Shown piece by piece: positions 45,603 to 55,270 of a DNA stretch of 64,000 bases. The notes beneath the pieces were generated by a model that worked only from the letters and a program-made list of their open reading frames with translations, searched no databases and was not told the DNA's origin. The position numbers were made by a program, and so were the translations under genes. The number at the start of each line of letters is the position of its first letter. Position 1 is the stretch's first letter. Where the stretch lies: assembly GCF_000772705.2 (NCBI RefSeq), contig NZ_JSBW02000059.1, positions 1 through 64,000 on the forward strand. The letters run 5' to 3'. Source of the stretch: Xanthomonas vasicola (GTDB taxonomy: Bacteria; Pseudomonadota; Gammaproteobacteria; Xanthomonadales; Xanthomonadaceae).

Positions 45603-47510
45603 TCACTGCCGGGCCATCAAGGACACATTGCTGAAACCACCGTCTCCGCTGACCAGCTTGATGAAGTAGGTGCCGGCCTGTGGCGAGGGTAGTCGCACGG
45701 TCTGCGCATTGCCGGCACGCACCGAACGCAGGTCGTAGCTGCTGGTGGTGGGCTCGGCGCCGAACTTCACGTACAGAGCGACATTGCCGCCGCCGCCGTA
45801 AGAGAGCACGTTCAACGGCGTCCCCGCGGTGGCGGTGAAGCTATACAAAAGCTCCTCGCCGACGCCGGCACGTTGCGCGGTGAGCGGCGTGCGGTTGCTC
45901 AGTGCGGTGGTCACCGGCTTGCAGGTGGTGCCGCTGCAATTGGTGCGGACATAGTCCATCGCCGCGGTCGCATCGACGATGCCGCTGCCAATTGGTGTCG
46001 CTGCCGGCGGCGGCACCGGAAACGCGCGCGCGGTCTGCTGCAAGACCGCCTGCAGCTGCGATGGGCTCAGCGGTGTCTTGCCGGCGCTCGCCAACGCGCT
46101 TTGCACCAATGCAGCCACGGCCGCGACATGCGGCGCAGCCATCGAGGTTCCGGCATAGCCGCGAAAGTTGTATTCGCCGGATGTCGGTGTGGTCGTGCCG
46201 CTGTAGGCGGTCGACAGCACCAGCCCGTCCCAACCGGTGTTACCGGTGTCTTCCTTCTCGCCGCCGCCCGGTCCCGCCAGGTCCACGACCGAGCCGAAGT
46301 TGGAGTAGTACGCAATGCCACCGGTGATGCGGGTCGCACCCACGGTGATCACGTTGCTGCAGTTGGCCGGAGTGGATTGCGCCGCATTGAGGGAATTGTT
46401 GCCGGCGGCCACTACCACCGTGGTGCCGTTGGCAACGGCTGTATTGATCGCCTGCTGCGTATTGCTGTCGCAACTGCCGGGGCCGCCCAGGCTCAGACTG
46501 ATCACTTCGGCCGGATGGGTATTGTCCGGCACGCCATCGACGTGTCCGCCCGACGCCCACACGATTGCATCGGCGATATCCGAGTTCATGCCGCCGCATT
46601 GCCCGAGCACACGGATCGGCAGGATCTGCGCATCGTGCGCGGCGCCAACGCCGCCAATGCCGTTGTTGGTCAGTTCGCCGATCGTGCCGGCCGTGTGAGT
46701 GCCGTGCCAGGAGCTAACGCGCGCGCCTTGGAGGCAGGGGGCGTCATCGGTCATCCAATCGCCGTAGTCGAGCGCGCCAGGAACCCGGTCGTCGGTGGCA
46801 CGACGAGACACGATTGCATTACTGATGAAGTCGTAGCCCTGCAGGATGTGGTCGTTGTTCTTCAGGTCCGGATGGTTGGGCAGGATGCCGGTATCGATCA
46901 CCGCCACCACCACACCGCTGCCAGTGGAGGTCTCCCAGGCCTTAGGCGCGCGGATCCCGCCCGCGCTGTCTTGCATATGCCATTGATACTGGGCGTAGAG
47001 CTTGTCGTTGGGCACTGCCGGATTGGTGTCCTGCGCCGTTGCACGCGCCGTTACCGGCAGTGCGGCAGATCCAACCAGGTCGAGCACCGGTTGCAGCATG
47101 CGATCGAATTGCGCGTATTCCACTGCCGGATCGGCACGCAATTCGGTCAGCAGCTTGGTTTGCTCGGCAGCGCTCATGGCGCGGGTGAGGCGCAGCACGC
47201 TGGCGCCGGTGCCGGTGGTGCGCAGGACACGCGCGGCCATCGGCGCGCCACGGCCGGCGTTGCTGCTGACAGGCAACACATTGGCGCGGCGCGCGGCCGA
47301 CGACAGGATGGACTCGCGCAGCGCGTTGGAGCCGATGTTGGATTTGTACTTGACGATGAGGCGGCCGGCGGCGGGTGAACCGGCGGGCTCCGGGTTATCG
47401 ACCAGGCCTCGCTGTTCCAGCAGATCGTTGGCCGCATGCAGTTGGAAGGGGGAGGTGGCGAGCAGGGCGCTTAGTAACAGCGTCCGGAGCGGCGGAGAGG
47501 CGGTATTCAT
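45603..47510 (-). CDS. Secreted S8-family (subtilisin-like) serine peptidase with pre-peptidase C-terminal domain
   Basis: 635 aa from ATG 47510. The signal peptide MNTASPPLRTLLLSALLATS is followed by a pro-region (about 27-150). In the catalytic domain the triad is Asp in VAVIDTGILPNHPDL, His in SSWHGTHTAGT and Ser in GYAGTSMAAPHVAAVAA. After about residue 530 a PPC-type domain (FTATAGTPLNVLSYGG) binds or stabilises the enzyme outside the cell. Length is typical. The upstream ATG lacks a strong Shine-Dalgarno sequence. It follows the adhesin gene by 46 nt on the same strand and is probably part of its operon. Confidence 0.94.
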   Translation of the reverse strand: MNTASPPLRTLLLSALLATSPFQLHAANDLLEQRGLVDNPEPAGSPAAGRLIVKYKSNIGSNALRESILSSAARRANVLPVSSNAGRGAPMAARVLRTTGTGASVLRLTRAMSAAEQTKLLTELRADPAVEYAQFDRMLQPVLDLVGSAALPVTARATAQDTNPAVPNDKLYAQYQWHMQDSAGGIRAPKAWETSTGSGVVVAVIDTGILPNHPDLKNNDHILQGYDFISNAIVSRRATDDRVPGALDYGDWMTDDAPCLQGARVSSWHGTHTAGTIGELTNNGIGGVGAAHDAQILPIRVLGQCGGMNSDIADAIVWASGGHVDGVPDNTHPAEVISLSLGGPGSCDSNTQQAINTAVANGTTVVVAAGNNSLNAAQSTPANCSNVITVGATRITGGIAYYSNFGSVVDLAGPGGGEKEDTGNTGWDGLVLSTAYSGTTTPTSGEYNFRGYAGTSMAAPHVAAVAALVQSALASAGKTPLSPSQLQAVLQQTARAFPVPPPAATPIGSGIVDATAAMDYVRTNCSGTTCKPVTTALSNRTPLTAQRAGVGEELLYSFTATAGTPLNVLSYGGGGNVALYVKFGAEPTTSSYDLRSVRAGNAQTVRLPSPQAGTYFIKLVSGDGGFSNVSLMARQ

Positions 47511-47556
47511 GGGCGAAATTCCAAGAAGAAGGGGATGGCGATGCGTGCGGGCAGGC

Positions 47557-50520
47557 TCACAGATCCACGCCGAAGCCCAGGCCGGCGGAGGAGTCGCTGC
47601 CGCTGAAGGCGCCACCCAGACTGAAGGAGCCGCGCTCGCCGATCTTGCGGGCGTAACCGATCGACAGTGCATGCTCGCTGCTCTGGAAGCCGGCGCCGAC
47701 CGAGATGCGTCCACGTTCGCTTTGCGTACCGGCCGCATTAATGGCCATGTTGAGCATCGCCGCGCTCATCGCGCCGAGGCGGTCGATGCGCCGATCCATG
47801 TTCTGGAAGCGGCGTACGCTGTCGTCGTGCAGTTGGCTGAAACTGTCGCTCAGGGCCGAGACGCGGCTGTCGGTATAGCTATTGGCCGAGCTCAACGTCC
47901 GTGCGTCGCCCGTAGAGACCTGGGCGACGTTGGCCGCGTCGGTATCGGAACGGCCGGCGGCCACGTTGATGATCTGCCGCTCGGCGCCGGCGCTACCTAC
48001 CGAGACCGCGTTGGCGCGATCGGCCACTGCGCCTTGGCCCAGTGCGACAGCGCCTTGCGCGGTGGCGCGCGCGCCCTGCCCGATGGCCGTGGCTGATGCC
48101 GCGCTGACCTGTGCGCCTTCGCCCATCGCCACCGCATTGGTCGCCACCGCAGCAATCTGCGTGTTGGCGCCGACCGCGGTGCTGCCATCCGCATTGACCC
48201 GCGCATTGCTGCCGATCGCGGTGTCGTTGGGGCCGTGCGCGTACGCGCTGCCACCGACCGCCGTGCCGGTGACATCGTTGGCCACTGCCGCGGTCCCCAA
48301 CGCCGTGGACATGGCGGCCACCGTGCTGGTGCTGGTGCTGGCGCCCGCCGCAGTCGGCGTTCCCTGCAGCCCGCTATCGCTACCCTCGGTGGAGGTTGCA
48401 GGCGCCAGTACTGCCGACACGCCGGCACTGCGCAACGCGGACGTCCGCAACGACGTCGTGCCCGCCATGCGTCCATCCAGCGCGCTGACCTTGCTGTCCA
48501 GCGCGGTCAGTGCGGCGCCGACATTGGTGTAGCTGGCGCCCTGGATCACGTAGCTGGGCGCCACGAACACGCCTTGTGCGCCGATGGCGGCGCCACCGCC
48601 GAGGAAACTGGCGGCGTTGCTCAGCGACTGGAACAACTGTCCGCCGGTGACCGCCTCGCTGCTGCCGTCTGCAATCGCGCCGGCGCCTAGATTGACGATG
48701 CGCCGCGTTGCCGGACCACCGCGACCGTTGCCGCTGCCCACCGAGACCGTGTCGGCCTCGTAGGTCCGCGAACCCGAGCCCAGTGCCACCGAATCGGCTC
48801 CGCTGGCACCGGCATTGGCACCCAAGGCCACGCCGTTGACGCCGCTCTGGCGCACGAAGCTGTTGTAGCCCATTGCCGTGCTGTTCACGCCGATGGCGTT
48901 GCTGTTCACGCCCAGCGCGCTGGCGCCGGCGCCGCTGGCACGACTGCCCGCCGCCACGGCCACGCTGCGCGCGCCGCTGGCCGAGGCCCCGGCCCCGGCC
49001 GCCGTGCTGCGCTCGCCGGTGGCGCTGGCAGTGCCCTCGCCGTTGGCTTGCACCACGCCGCTGGTGGCCTGCACATCGGCAGCCAACGCATCGAGCTGGC
49101 CCTTGTTGACCGCATCGGTGGCTTCGGTGCCGGCCGCCACGCTGGTGATCTGTCGCGTCAATCCGGATGCCACATCGCCCACCGCCACGCTGTAGCTGCG
49201 GGTAGCGTGCGAATAGGCACCCAGCGCCACTGCGCTGACCGGAGCGCGATTCCAGGCATCGTCCACCCAGTTGCCGACCTTGGCGCCATAGCCGATCGAG
49301 GTGGCATCGACGCCGTCGGTGCGGGTGGCCGCACCCAGCGCGGTGCTGTTGGGGTTGAACCAGGAGCTGACGGCGCCCGAGCCCAGGACCACGCTGCTGG
49401 CGGTGAAGGCCGAGCTGTTGTGACCCACGGCGATCCCGTCCTGCTCCGTTGCCAGGGCATGGGCGCCCAACGAGACCGTGTTGGGGGCGAACGAGCCGGC
49501 GCTGTGGCCGATCGCCACGGAATCGGTGTTGCCCGGCAGATTGGGGAACACGTTGGAGTTGTAGCCGATGGCGATCGCGTAATCGGATTGCGTCACCGCA
49601 CCGGCACCCAGCGCGACGCTGCCGACACCGGTGGCCGCTGTGAGGCTGCTGCTGTTGCCGGCCGCCGCCGCGGCAGTGCTGACGCCGCCAATGGCCACGC
49701 TGTCGATCCCGCTGGCCAGGGCGGTGTTGCCGATCGCCACGCTACTGGTGCCGGTGGCGCGGGCGAAGTAGCCGTTGGCGGTCGACAGATAGCCCGAAGC
49801 CACCGACAAGCCGCCCACCGCGGTCGCTCCGTCTTCGAACGCGCGGGCACGGTAGCCCAGCGCTGTGCTTTGCACATTACGCGCTTCGCTGCCGCTCCCC
49901 ACCGCAGTAGTCAGCGCCGCGGTGGCCTTGGCGCCGCCGCCCAGCGCCACCGCGCCGAACCCGCTGGCCTCGGTGGAATCCTGGTGACTGCCGATGATTT
50001 CGCCAGCCTCGCTGTAGTCGAACACCTCGGTCGTGCCGCCGATGGCGACGGCCGATTCGCCGCTCGCTGACGCTGCGTAGCCGGTGGCGATGGCGTTCTT
50101 GGCCGTCACCGTGGCACCGGCACCCAATGCGATGCCGCCTTCGCCGAGCGCATTGCTGGCCTCGCCGATGGCCACCGCATAAGGTTCGCCAGCGAACGCG
50201 CCGACGTCTTCTGACGGGTCGCTGCCACCGACGATCTGCAATTGCTTGCCGATATCGTCGGCCGCGTCTGCTGGCGCCGTGGCGTCGTCCTGCGGCGTGT
50301 TGGCGGCAGTGCTTGCCTGGCTGGTCGGGCTTGCGGCCGCTCGCGCGGGTGTGGCGGCGTGTGCAGCAGACAGACCACCCGCCACGACCAGAACCGTGAG
50401 GATGGCGCGTGTGCGCGACCGCCGCGGTGGCGGTGCGATGCAGGCAGTGCTGCCAGTGGGGCGGAAAACGCAGACGTAGGCGCGGTGCGGGCCCAATGCA
50501 TGGTCAGGCAGGAAGCTCAT
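47557..50520 (-). CDS. Trimeric autotransporter adhesin (YadA-type)
   Basis: 987 aa from ATG 50520. A long charged N-region precedes the hydrophobic core ILTVLVVAGGLSAAHA, an extended signal peptide typical of large autotransporters. The head is dominated by YadA-type left-handed beta-roll repeats of the form (V)A-(V/I)-G-x2-A-x6-G. Necks and coiled stalk parts follow (TDAVNKGQLDALAADV, SVNVAAG-like blocks). The C-terminal YadA membrane anchor (about 890-987) includes SERGRISVGAGFQSSEHALSI. It forms a trimeric barrel in the outer membrane and mediates attachment. It is similar in type to XadA-like proteins but I cannot assign a symbol. Confidence 0.93.
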   Translation of the reverse strand: MSFLPDHALGPHRAYVCVFRPTGSTACIAPPPRRSRTRAILTVLVVAGGLSAAHAATPARAAASPTSQASTAANTPQDDATAPADAADDIGKQLQIVGGSDPSEDVGAFAGEPYAVAIGEASNALGEGGIALGAGATVTAKNAIATGYAASASGESAVAIGGTTEVFDYSEAGEIIGSHQDSTEASGFGAVALGGGAKATAALTTAVGSGSEARNVQSTALGYRARAFEDGATAVGGLSVASGYLSTANGYFARATGTSSVAIGNTALASGIDSVAIGGVSTAAAAAGNSSSLTAATGVGSVALGAGAVTQSDYAIAIGYNSNVFPNLPGNTDSVAIGHSAGSFAPNTVSLGAHALATEQDGIAVGHNSSAFTASSVVLGSGAVSSWFNPNSTALGAATRTDGVDATSIGYGAKVGNWVDDAWNRAPVSAVALGAYSHATRSYSVAVGDVASGLTRQITSVAAGTEATDAVNKGQLDALAADVQATSGVVQANGEGTASATGERSTAAGAGASASGARSVAVAAGSRASGAGASALGVNSNAIGVNSTAMGYNSFVRQSGVNGVALGANAGASGADSVALGSGSRTYEADTVSVGSGNGRGGPATRRIVNLGAGAIADGSSEAVTGGQLFQSLSNAASFLGGGAAIGAQGVFVAPSYVIQGASYTNVGAALTALDSKVSALDGRMAGTTSLRTSALRSAGVSAVLAPATSTEGSDSGLQGTPTAAGASTSTSTVAAMSTALGTAAVANDVTGTAVGGSAYAHGPNDTAIGSNARVNADGSTAVGANTQIAAVATNAVAMGEGAQVSAASATAIGQGARATAQGAVALGQGAVADRANAVSVGSAGAERQIINVAAGRSDTDAANVAQVSTGDARTLSSANSYTDSRVSALSDSFSQLHDDSVRRFQNMDRRIDRLGAMSAAMLNMAINAAGTQSERGRISVGAGFQSSEHALSIGYARKIGERGSFSLGGAFSGSDSSAGLGFGVDL

Positions 50521-50724
50521 CGATATCCCCGGGGAGTGGTGGGAGGAGCAACTGGCGCGGCCCGAACCCAAGACATCCCCCTGTCGATGCGGAGTTCTGT
50601 CGGCATGCGCGAAGTGCGTCAAAAATTTGTCACGCCACCTGGGGGCTGTCACCAAACGACGATTGCATCCACTCACCACCGATGTGAGCATCCGGAGTTG
50701 TCGAGGTCGTCTATCACTAATCTT

Positions 50725-52101
50725 GTGAAACTCATCACTGTTTTGCGCTGGTTACAGCCGCCGGTGGCCACCAGTGCCAGCGACCAGCGGCATGCGCCTT
50801 TCTTGCAAGTGCTGCTGGCGGCGATCGTGCTCTACACCGCTGGCGATATCGGCCTGTTTCTCTACGTGGCTGGCGCGGCGCGCTTGCTGAGCCACACGGA
50901 CCTGCTATTGGCCCTGGTCGGTAGCGTGCTCGCTGCGGCAGGCGCGGCGTGTGGTGTATGGCACGTGCGGCGCGGCGACAATGCAGCTGCGGTGCGTACG
51001 TATGTGACGGCGACGCTGATCGGCGTGCTGATCACCTATGTGCGGGTGGACATTTACGACCTGCTGACCAACCCCATGCCCTTGCTGGCGCTGGTGCTCG
51101 CCGGCATGGTGCTGGGGCGGCAGGCGCTGTGGCGGGTGTTCCTGTTGCTGGCTGCCGCTGCACTGCTGGGCGTGCTTGCACAGGTGATCTGGCCGGTGCC
51201 CTGGCGCTCGGTGCGCGGCAACATCAGCTTGGGCCTGGTGACCGTCGGTGCCTATCTGTTGATCACCCTGATCCTGGATCGCACCATCGCTGCATTGCGC
51301 GACAGCCTGCTCGAATCAGAGCAACGCCGATGCGAATTGGAGCAGCTCAATCGCCGTCTGCTGCAGGAAATGGCCGAGCGCGAACGCGTGCAGGAGCAAC
51401 TGATCCACACCCAGAAGATGGAGGCGCTGGGGCGTCTGGCAGCTGGCGTGGCGCACGATTTCGACAACCTGATCAACGTGATCATCGGCTATGCGCAACG
51501 GCGCGATGCGCTGGAGGGTTACGGCGAAGCGCCACTGCTCAAAACGCTGGAAAACATCGAGACCGCCTCGCGACGTGCGTTGACTGTCAGCCGACGCATC
51601 CTCAACTTCGGCCGCGCCGAACCCGGCCTGCCGACCTTGTTCGATGCCCGCGTCGCACTGCGCGATGCCGAACCCACCTTGCGTCAGTTATTCGGGCACG
51701 AGATCCGGCTGGAGTGCATCGCCGCCGGGCCACCGCTGTGGGTCCTGATGGATCGCGATGACCTTGAATTGGTGTTGCTCAACATCGCCGCCAACGCGCG
51801 CGATGCGATGGAGGGGCGGGGCGTGTTCCACATTGAGGGCGAGCTGCGCGAGGCCACGGTGTGCCTGCGCTTCTGCGATACCGGTCCGGGCATTGCCCCG
51901 CATCTGCTGGCGCGGATTCTCGAGCCGTTCTACACGACCAAGCCGGTCGGCAAGGGCACCGGGCTGGGCTTGTCGGTGGTGCAAGGCATCGTCGCCGCGG
52001 CCGGTGGCCAAGTGACGGCGAGCAACCGCCCGCAGGGCGGGGCCTGTCTGTGCCTGCAATTGCCGCTGGCAGCGGCACCGCCTCAGTCGGCCAGCAGATA
52101 G
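50725..52101 (+). CDS. Sensor histidine kinase, HisKA/HATPase, with an N-terminal multi-helix membrane domain
   Basis: 458 aa from GTG 50725 (start uncertain). Five or six transmembrane helices fill residues about 28-190. The coiled segment (SLLESEQRRCELEQLNRRLL) leads to the H-box GVAHDFDNLINV with His244; the usual Asn-Asn is Asp-Asn here. The HATPase domain has NIAANARDAM, DTGPGIAP and GKGTGLGLSVVQGI. The 3' end overlaps the response regulator gene tail to tail (19 nt). There is no periplasmic sensor domain of note, so it may sense membrane or cytosolic signals. Confidence 0.87.
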   Translation: MKLITVLRWLQPPVATSASDQRHAPFLQVLLAAIVLYTAGDIGLFLYVAGAARLLSHTDLLLALVGSVLAAAGAACGVWHVRRGDNAAAVRTYVTATLIGVLITYVRVDIYDLLTNPMPLLALVLAGMVLGRQALWRVFLLLAAAALLGVLAQVIWPVPWRSVRGNISLGLVTVGAYLLITLILDRTIAALRDSLLESEQRRCELEQLNRRLLQEMAERERVQEQLIHTQKMEALGRLAAGVAHDFDNLINVIIGYAQRRDALEGYGEAPLLKTLENIETASRRALTVSRRILNFGRAEPGLPTLFDARVALRDAEPTLRQLFGHEIRLECIAAGPPLWVLMDRDDLELVLLNIAANARDAMEGRGVFHIEGELREATVCLRFCDTGPGIAPHLLARILEPFYTTKPVGKGTGLGLSVVQGIVAAAGGQVTASNRPQGGACLCLQLPLAAAPPQSASR

Positions 52102-52811
52102 CCCATGCCGCGCGAGGACAGCAGCGGCAGTGCCGGCGTCTGATCGCTGGCGATGCGCGCGGCTTTGCGGCGCAGACGATGGATCAGCATTTCCAACCGG
52201 TGCAGATCGAAGTCGCCGGTGGTGGCTTCCAGTGCCGATACCAGGGTTTCGCGCTCGATCGCCTGGCCGCGCTGCGCATCCAGGCAGCGCATCAAGCAAC
52301 GCTCCATGGACGTCAGCACCATCACCGTGCCGTCCGGCGCCGACAGGCACCAGCCATCTGATTGCAGCCGCCAGGCTTGCCTGGGCGCCGTGTTGGCGAT
52401 GTTGGCCGTGCGCAGGCGCTGCGCCAGGTTGCGCAAGGTCAGCGCGAGGATTTCCGGGTCGGCCGGTTTGCGCAGGAAAGCGTCGGCACCTCCGTGCAAG
52501 GCGCGGACGTGGTCGCTGCGACCGCGATTGCCGGTCAACACGACGATGCCCAGCCCGGCGAACAATGAGCGCAGGTGCGTCACCACACTCAGCCCGCTCT
52601 CGTCGGGGAGGCCGAGATCGAGCACCACCAGATCGAAGCTCTGCTGCAGCATCAGCCGATACAGTTCGCCGGCGGTGCCGGCGCCGCTGACGCGAAAGCC
52701 GAAGTCGCGCAGCCCGGGAACCAGAATGTCCTCGCGCAACAGCGCGTCGTCTTCCAACACGGCGACGGACAACAGGCAGTCTGCATCGGGTGTGGAAGCA
52801 CGGATGGACAA
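52083..52811 (-). CDS. OmpR-type response regulator
   Basis: 242 aa from TTG 52811, chosen because GGGAGAG lies 6 nt upstream; an in-frame ATG at 52901 has no ribosome binding site. The receiver (about 12-128) has LEDDALL, Asp in LVVLDLGLPDESG, and Lys in RKPADPE. The C-terminal winged-helix region contains VLTSMERCLMRCLDAQ and LIHRLRRKAARIASD. It is convergent with and overlapping the kinase, so it is a likely partner. The cluster of adhesin and peptidases nearby could be its targets (inference). Confidence 0.85.
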   Translation of the reverse strand: MSIRASTPDADCLLSVAVLEDDALLREDILVPGLRDFGFRVSGAGTAGELYRLMLQQSFDLVVLDLGLPDESGLSVVTHLRSLFAGLGIVVLTGNRGRSDHVRALHGGADAFLRKPADPEILALTLRNLAQRLRTANIANTAPRQAWRLQSDGWCLSAPDGTVMVLTSMERCLMRCLDAQRGQAIERETLVSALEATTGDFDLHRLEMLIHRLRRKAARIASDQTPALPLLSSRGMGYLLAD

Positions 52812-52985
52812 GACAACTCTCCCAGCCACGTTGCAATGTGGCGAGCCGACGGTGTCGTACAACACCACACGCACGCGCGGCACGCAATGTATGTCTGTCA
52901 TTGCGACGCGAGAGTGTGATTGGCGGGTCGGCAGGTGTACCGACGCGTGTGACGGCGCGCAGCTTGCGTGCGTTTCAGGCGCCGC

Positions 52986-53270
52986 TTATGCGTGCTCGCC
53001 GCGTGCCTGCGCTCGCGCATTGGCGATCAATGCCTTGAGCAAGGCGCGGTCGGTATGGCGGGAAATGGCAATGGCGCCGAGGGCAATCGCCTCAAGGCGG
53101 AGCGGTGCGGGCACGTCGTAGTGCGCGCCGCTGAGTTTGTTCTGGAAGGCGCGGCGGGGAATGCCCAGCCGCGCCGCCATGGCATGTAGCTCGTCCAGCG
53201 TATCGCCGAGCAGGTGCGCCCAGCGCTGATCGCGCCACAGGTGCACCGCATCGTCGACGTAGACAGCCAT
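52986..53270 (-). CDS. DUF4031 domain protein
   Basis: 94 aa, starting MAVYVDDAVHLWRDQRWAHL, the typical opening of DUF4031 proteins with a DD pair and later DELHAMAARLG, LSGAHYDVPAP. Conserved His and Asp residues suggest a metal site. No membrane segment. Its function is not known. Its start lies 8 nt downstream of the acidic-tail gene on the same strand, so the two probably form an operon. Confidence 0.85.
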   Translation of the reverse strand: MAVYVDDAVHLWRDQRWAHLLGDTLDELHAMAARLGIPRRAFQNKLSGAHYDVPAPLRLEAIALGAIAISRHTDRALLKALIANARAQARGEHA

Positions 53271-53278
53271 CGGCCGGG

Positions 53279-53860
53279 TCAGGCCTTCTTGGACTTCTTC
53301 GGCTTCTTGCCGGCGCTGTCGCCCTCGGCGTCGTCGCTCGCTTCTGCGTCGGCTGCACTGTCATCGGCGCTGGCACTGGCGTCTTCAGTAGTAGTGTCTT
53401 CCGCAACGGCGTCGGTGCCGGCATCGTCAGCAGCGTCTTCTGCATCGCCGTCGTCGTCGCCGTCTTCATCCGCATCGGCGTTCTGGAACTCGGACACCAG
53501 CTTGGTCAGATATTCCTCGGCGGTCTGGCCTTCGTCGGCGGCCAGGTCGTCGATCATCTGCTGCAGCTGGGTCGAATATTCCAGCGAGATGGTCTTGCCT
53601 TCGGCCTCCTGCAGATTGGCCAGGTGCTTGAGCATGGCCAGCATCGGGACCGGGTTGTCGGCGCTGCCCATGGTCTGGCCGCCGATCGACAACATCCACT
53701 CGCTGCCACCCTGCAGACCGATCGCCGCCACGACGCGGCCATCGGCGTCCTGCAGCACGGCATGGTTGGTGACCTGGGGCGCCTGGCCCAGACGGGCGAA
53801 TGGGCGCTTGGGCTGCTGCTTCTTGCGCTTGTCGCGCTTGGCCTTGGAATTGCGGGACAC
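53279..53860 (-). CDS. Acidic-tail hypothetical protein, 193 aa
   Basis: It starts MSRNSKAKRDKRKKQQPKRP: a very basic N-terminus (about 20 residues), a central domain (about 25-125, with VLQDADGRVVAAIGLQGGSEW), then a long Asp/Glu/Ala tail to the end and a final Lys cluster. The alternating basic, folded and acidic blocks are typical of chaperone-like or nucleic-acid-associated proteins, but no family is recognised. It lies upstream of the DUF4031 gene. Confidence 0.65.
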   Translation of the reverse strand: MSRNSKAKRDKRKKQQPKRPFARLGQAPQVTNHAVLQDADGRVVAAIGLQGGSEWMLSIGGQTMGSADNPVPMLAMLKHLANLQEAEGKTISLEYSTQLQQMIDDLAADEGQTAEEYLTKLVSEFQNADADEDGDDDGDAEDAADDAGTDAVAEDTTTEDASASADDSAADAEASDDAEGDSAGKKPKKSKKA

Positions 53861-54102
53861 GGTGTTCTCGACGCTAGGAATGGGCGGCCATTCTAGAGCG
53901 TGCGCCGCACGATGCGATGCGTGGCGGGCATTGGCACCTGGATATGACCGGCCGCCGGGAGTGCAGCGTCTTCACGGGCCCGACCCAAGCGCCGCCACCG
54001 GCGGGCCTAGCCGGACAGCGGCAGGCATGTTCCAGCGGCGATTTCCTGGCGAATCCCGAATCTCGAAGCGCGGCCTGCACCTCCACGCTTGCCCGCGCCG
54101 GA

Positions 54103-55260
54103 TTACTGCTTCTCCACCGCTGCTTCGGCAGCTTTGGCGAGCGCGGCGGCAGAGGCCACCTGCGCGCTGGAAGACACGCGCGGTGCTGCCGGCCGTGCCG
54201 CGGCGGTACCGGTGGATGCCGGAGCCGCAGAAGGAACAGCAGCCGCGACGGCAGCCACAGGCGAGGCCGCTGTTGGCGCCGCTTGCTTGACCGGCGTCCC
54301 TACGGTGGCCGTGCCGGTGGCTGCAGCGCCGCTCAGATCCGGCACCTGGGTGTCGGCATCGTGCACCGATTTGCCCAGCGCCACGCCTTGGTCCGCGCCG
54401 GCCAGGGCCGCGTTTTCGGCGTCCTGGGTCATCACTACAATGCTGATGCGGCGGTTGATCGGATTCTGCGGGTCGATCTTGTCGAACAGCACCGACGACG
54501 ACAGCCCCACCACGCGTGTCACCTTGGCGTCGGACATGCCGCCGCCCACCAGCGCGCGGCGCGCGGCATTGGCGCGGTCGGCACTGAGTTCCCAGTTGGT
54601 ATAGCCGGCATCGCTGCTGTAAGCGGTGGTGTCGGTGTGGCCGGTGATGCTGATGTGGTTGGGCACCTGATTGATGAAGCTGGACAGCTCGCGCAGGATC
54701 GCCACCGTGTACGGCTTGAGCTGGTCGCGGCCGATGTCGAACATCGGGCGGTTCTGCTTGTCCACGATCTGGATGCGCAGGCCGTCCGGCGTGAGATCCA
54801 GCAGCAACTGGTCCTTGAACGGCTCCAGCGCCTGGCTCTTGTCGATGGCCTCTTTCAGGTCCTGCATCAGCGCTTCCAGGCGCTTTTTGTCCTTGCTGCG
54901 GCTGTCTTCGGTGGTGTCCGCGGCGTTGTCGCGCTTGCGGCCCATTTCGTCCTTCTGCCCCTTGGCCATGTCGGCGGTGCCGCCGAGCTTGATCATCGAG
55001 GTACTGGCGCCGCCGGGGCCGTTCATGCCGGGCGAGGGCGCCGGCGATTTGCCCGACAGCGGGCTGGGATTGCGGAAGTATTCGGAGATCGCCGCGCGCT
55101 GTTCCTTGGTGGTGGCCGCCATCAGCCACAGCACCAGGAAGAAGGCCATCATCGCGGTCACAAAGTCGGCGAACGCCACCTTCCAGGCGCCGCCATGATG
55201 GCCGCCGCCCTGCACCTTCTTGACCCGTCGGATGATGACGGTGGATTTGGCCTCGGCCAT
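54103..55260 (-). CDS. motB: Flagellar motor stator protein MotB with an extended C-terminus
   Basis: 385 aa. The N-terminal cytosolic part (IIRRVKKVQGGGHHGG) is followed by one transmembrane helix carrying the proton-binding Asp32 (AFADFVTAMMAFFLVLWLM). A plug/linker and then an OmpA-like peptidoglycan-binding domain (about 150-290, with ITGHTDTTAYSSDAG and SADRANAARRAL) anchor the stator. An Ala/Pro/Ser-rich tail of about 90 residues is longer than in E. coli MotB (308 aa). It lies immediately downstream of motA (10-nt gap). Confidence 0.96.
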   Translation of the reverse strand: MAEAKSTVIIRRVKKVQGGGHHGGAWKVAFADFVTAMMAFFLVLWLMAATTKEQRAAISEYFRNPSPLSGKSPAPSPGMNGPGGASTSMIKLGGTADMAKGQKDEMGRKRDNAADTTEDSRSKDKKRLEALMQDLKEAIDKSQALEPFKDQLLLDLTPDGLRIQIVDKQNRPMFDIGRDQLKPYTVAILRELSSFINQVPNHISITGHTDTTAYSSDAGYTNWELSADRANAARRALVGGGMSDAKVTRVVGLSSSVLFDKIDPQNPINRRISIVVMTQDAENAALAGADQGVALGKSVHDADTQVPDLSGAAATGTATVGTPVKQAAPTAASPVAAVAAAVPSAAPASTGTAAARPAAPRVSSSAQVASAAALAKAAEAAVEKQ

Positions 55261-55270
55261 GACCGCGGCC

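Noticed and set aside
52812-52901. Longer N-terminus of the response regulator from ATG 52901
   Set aside because: The added 30 residues do not fit the receiver fold and the ATG lacks a ribosome site, whereas TTG 52811 has GGGAGAG.
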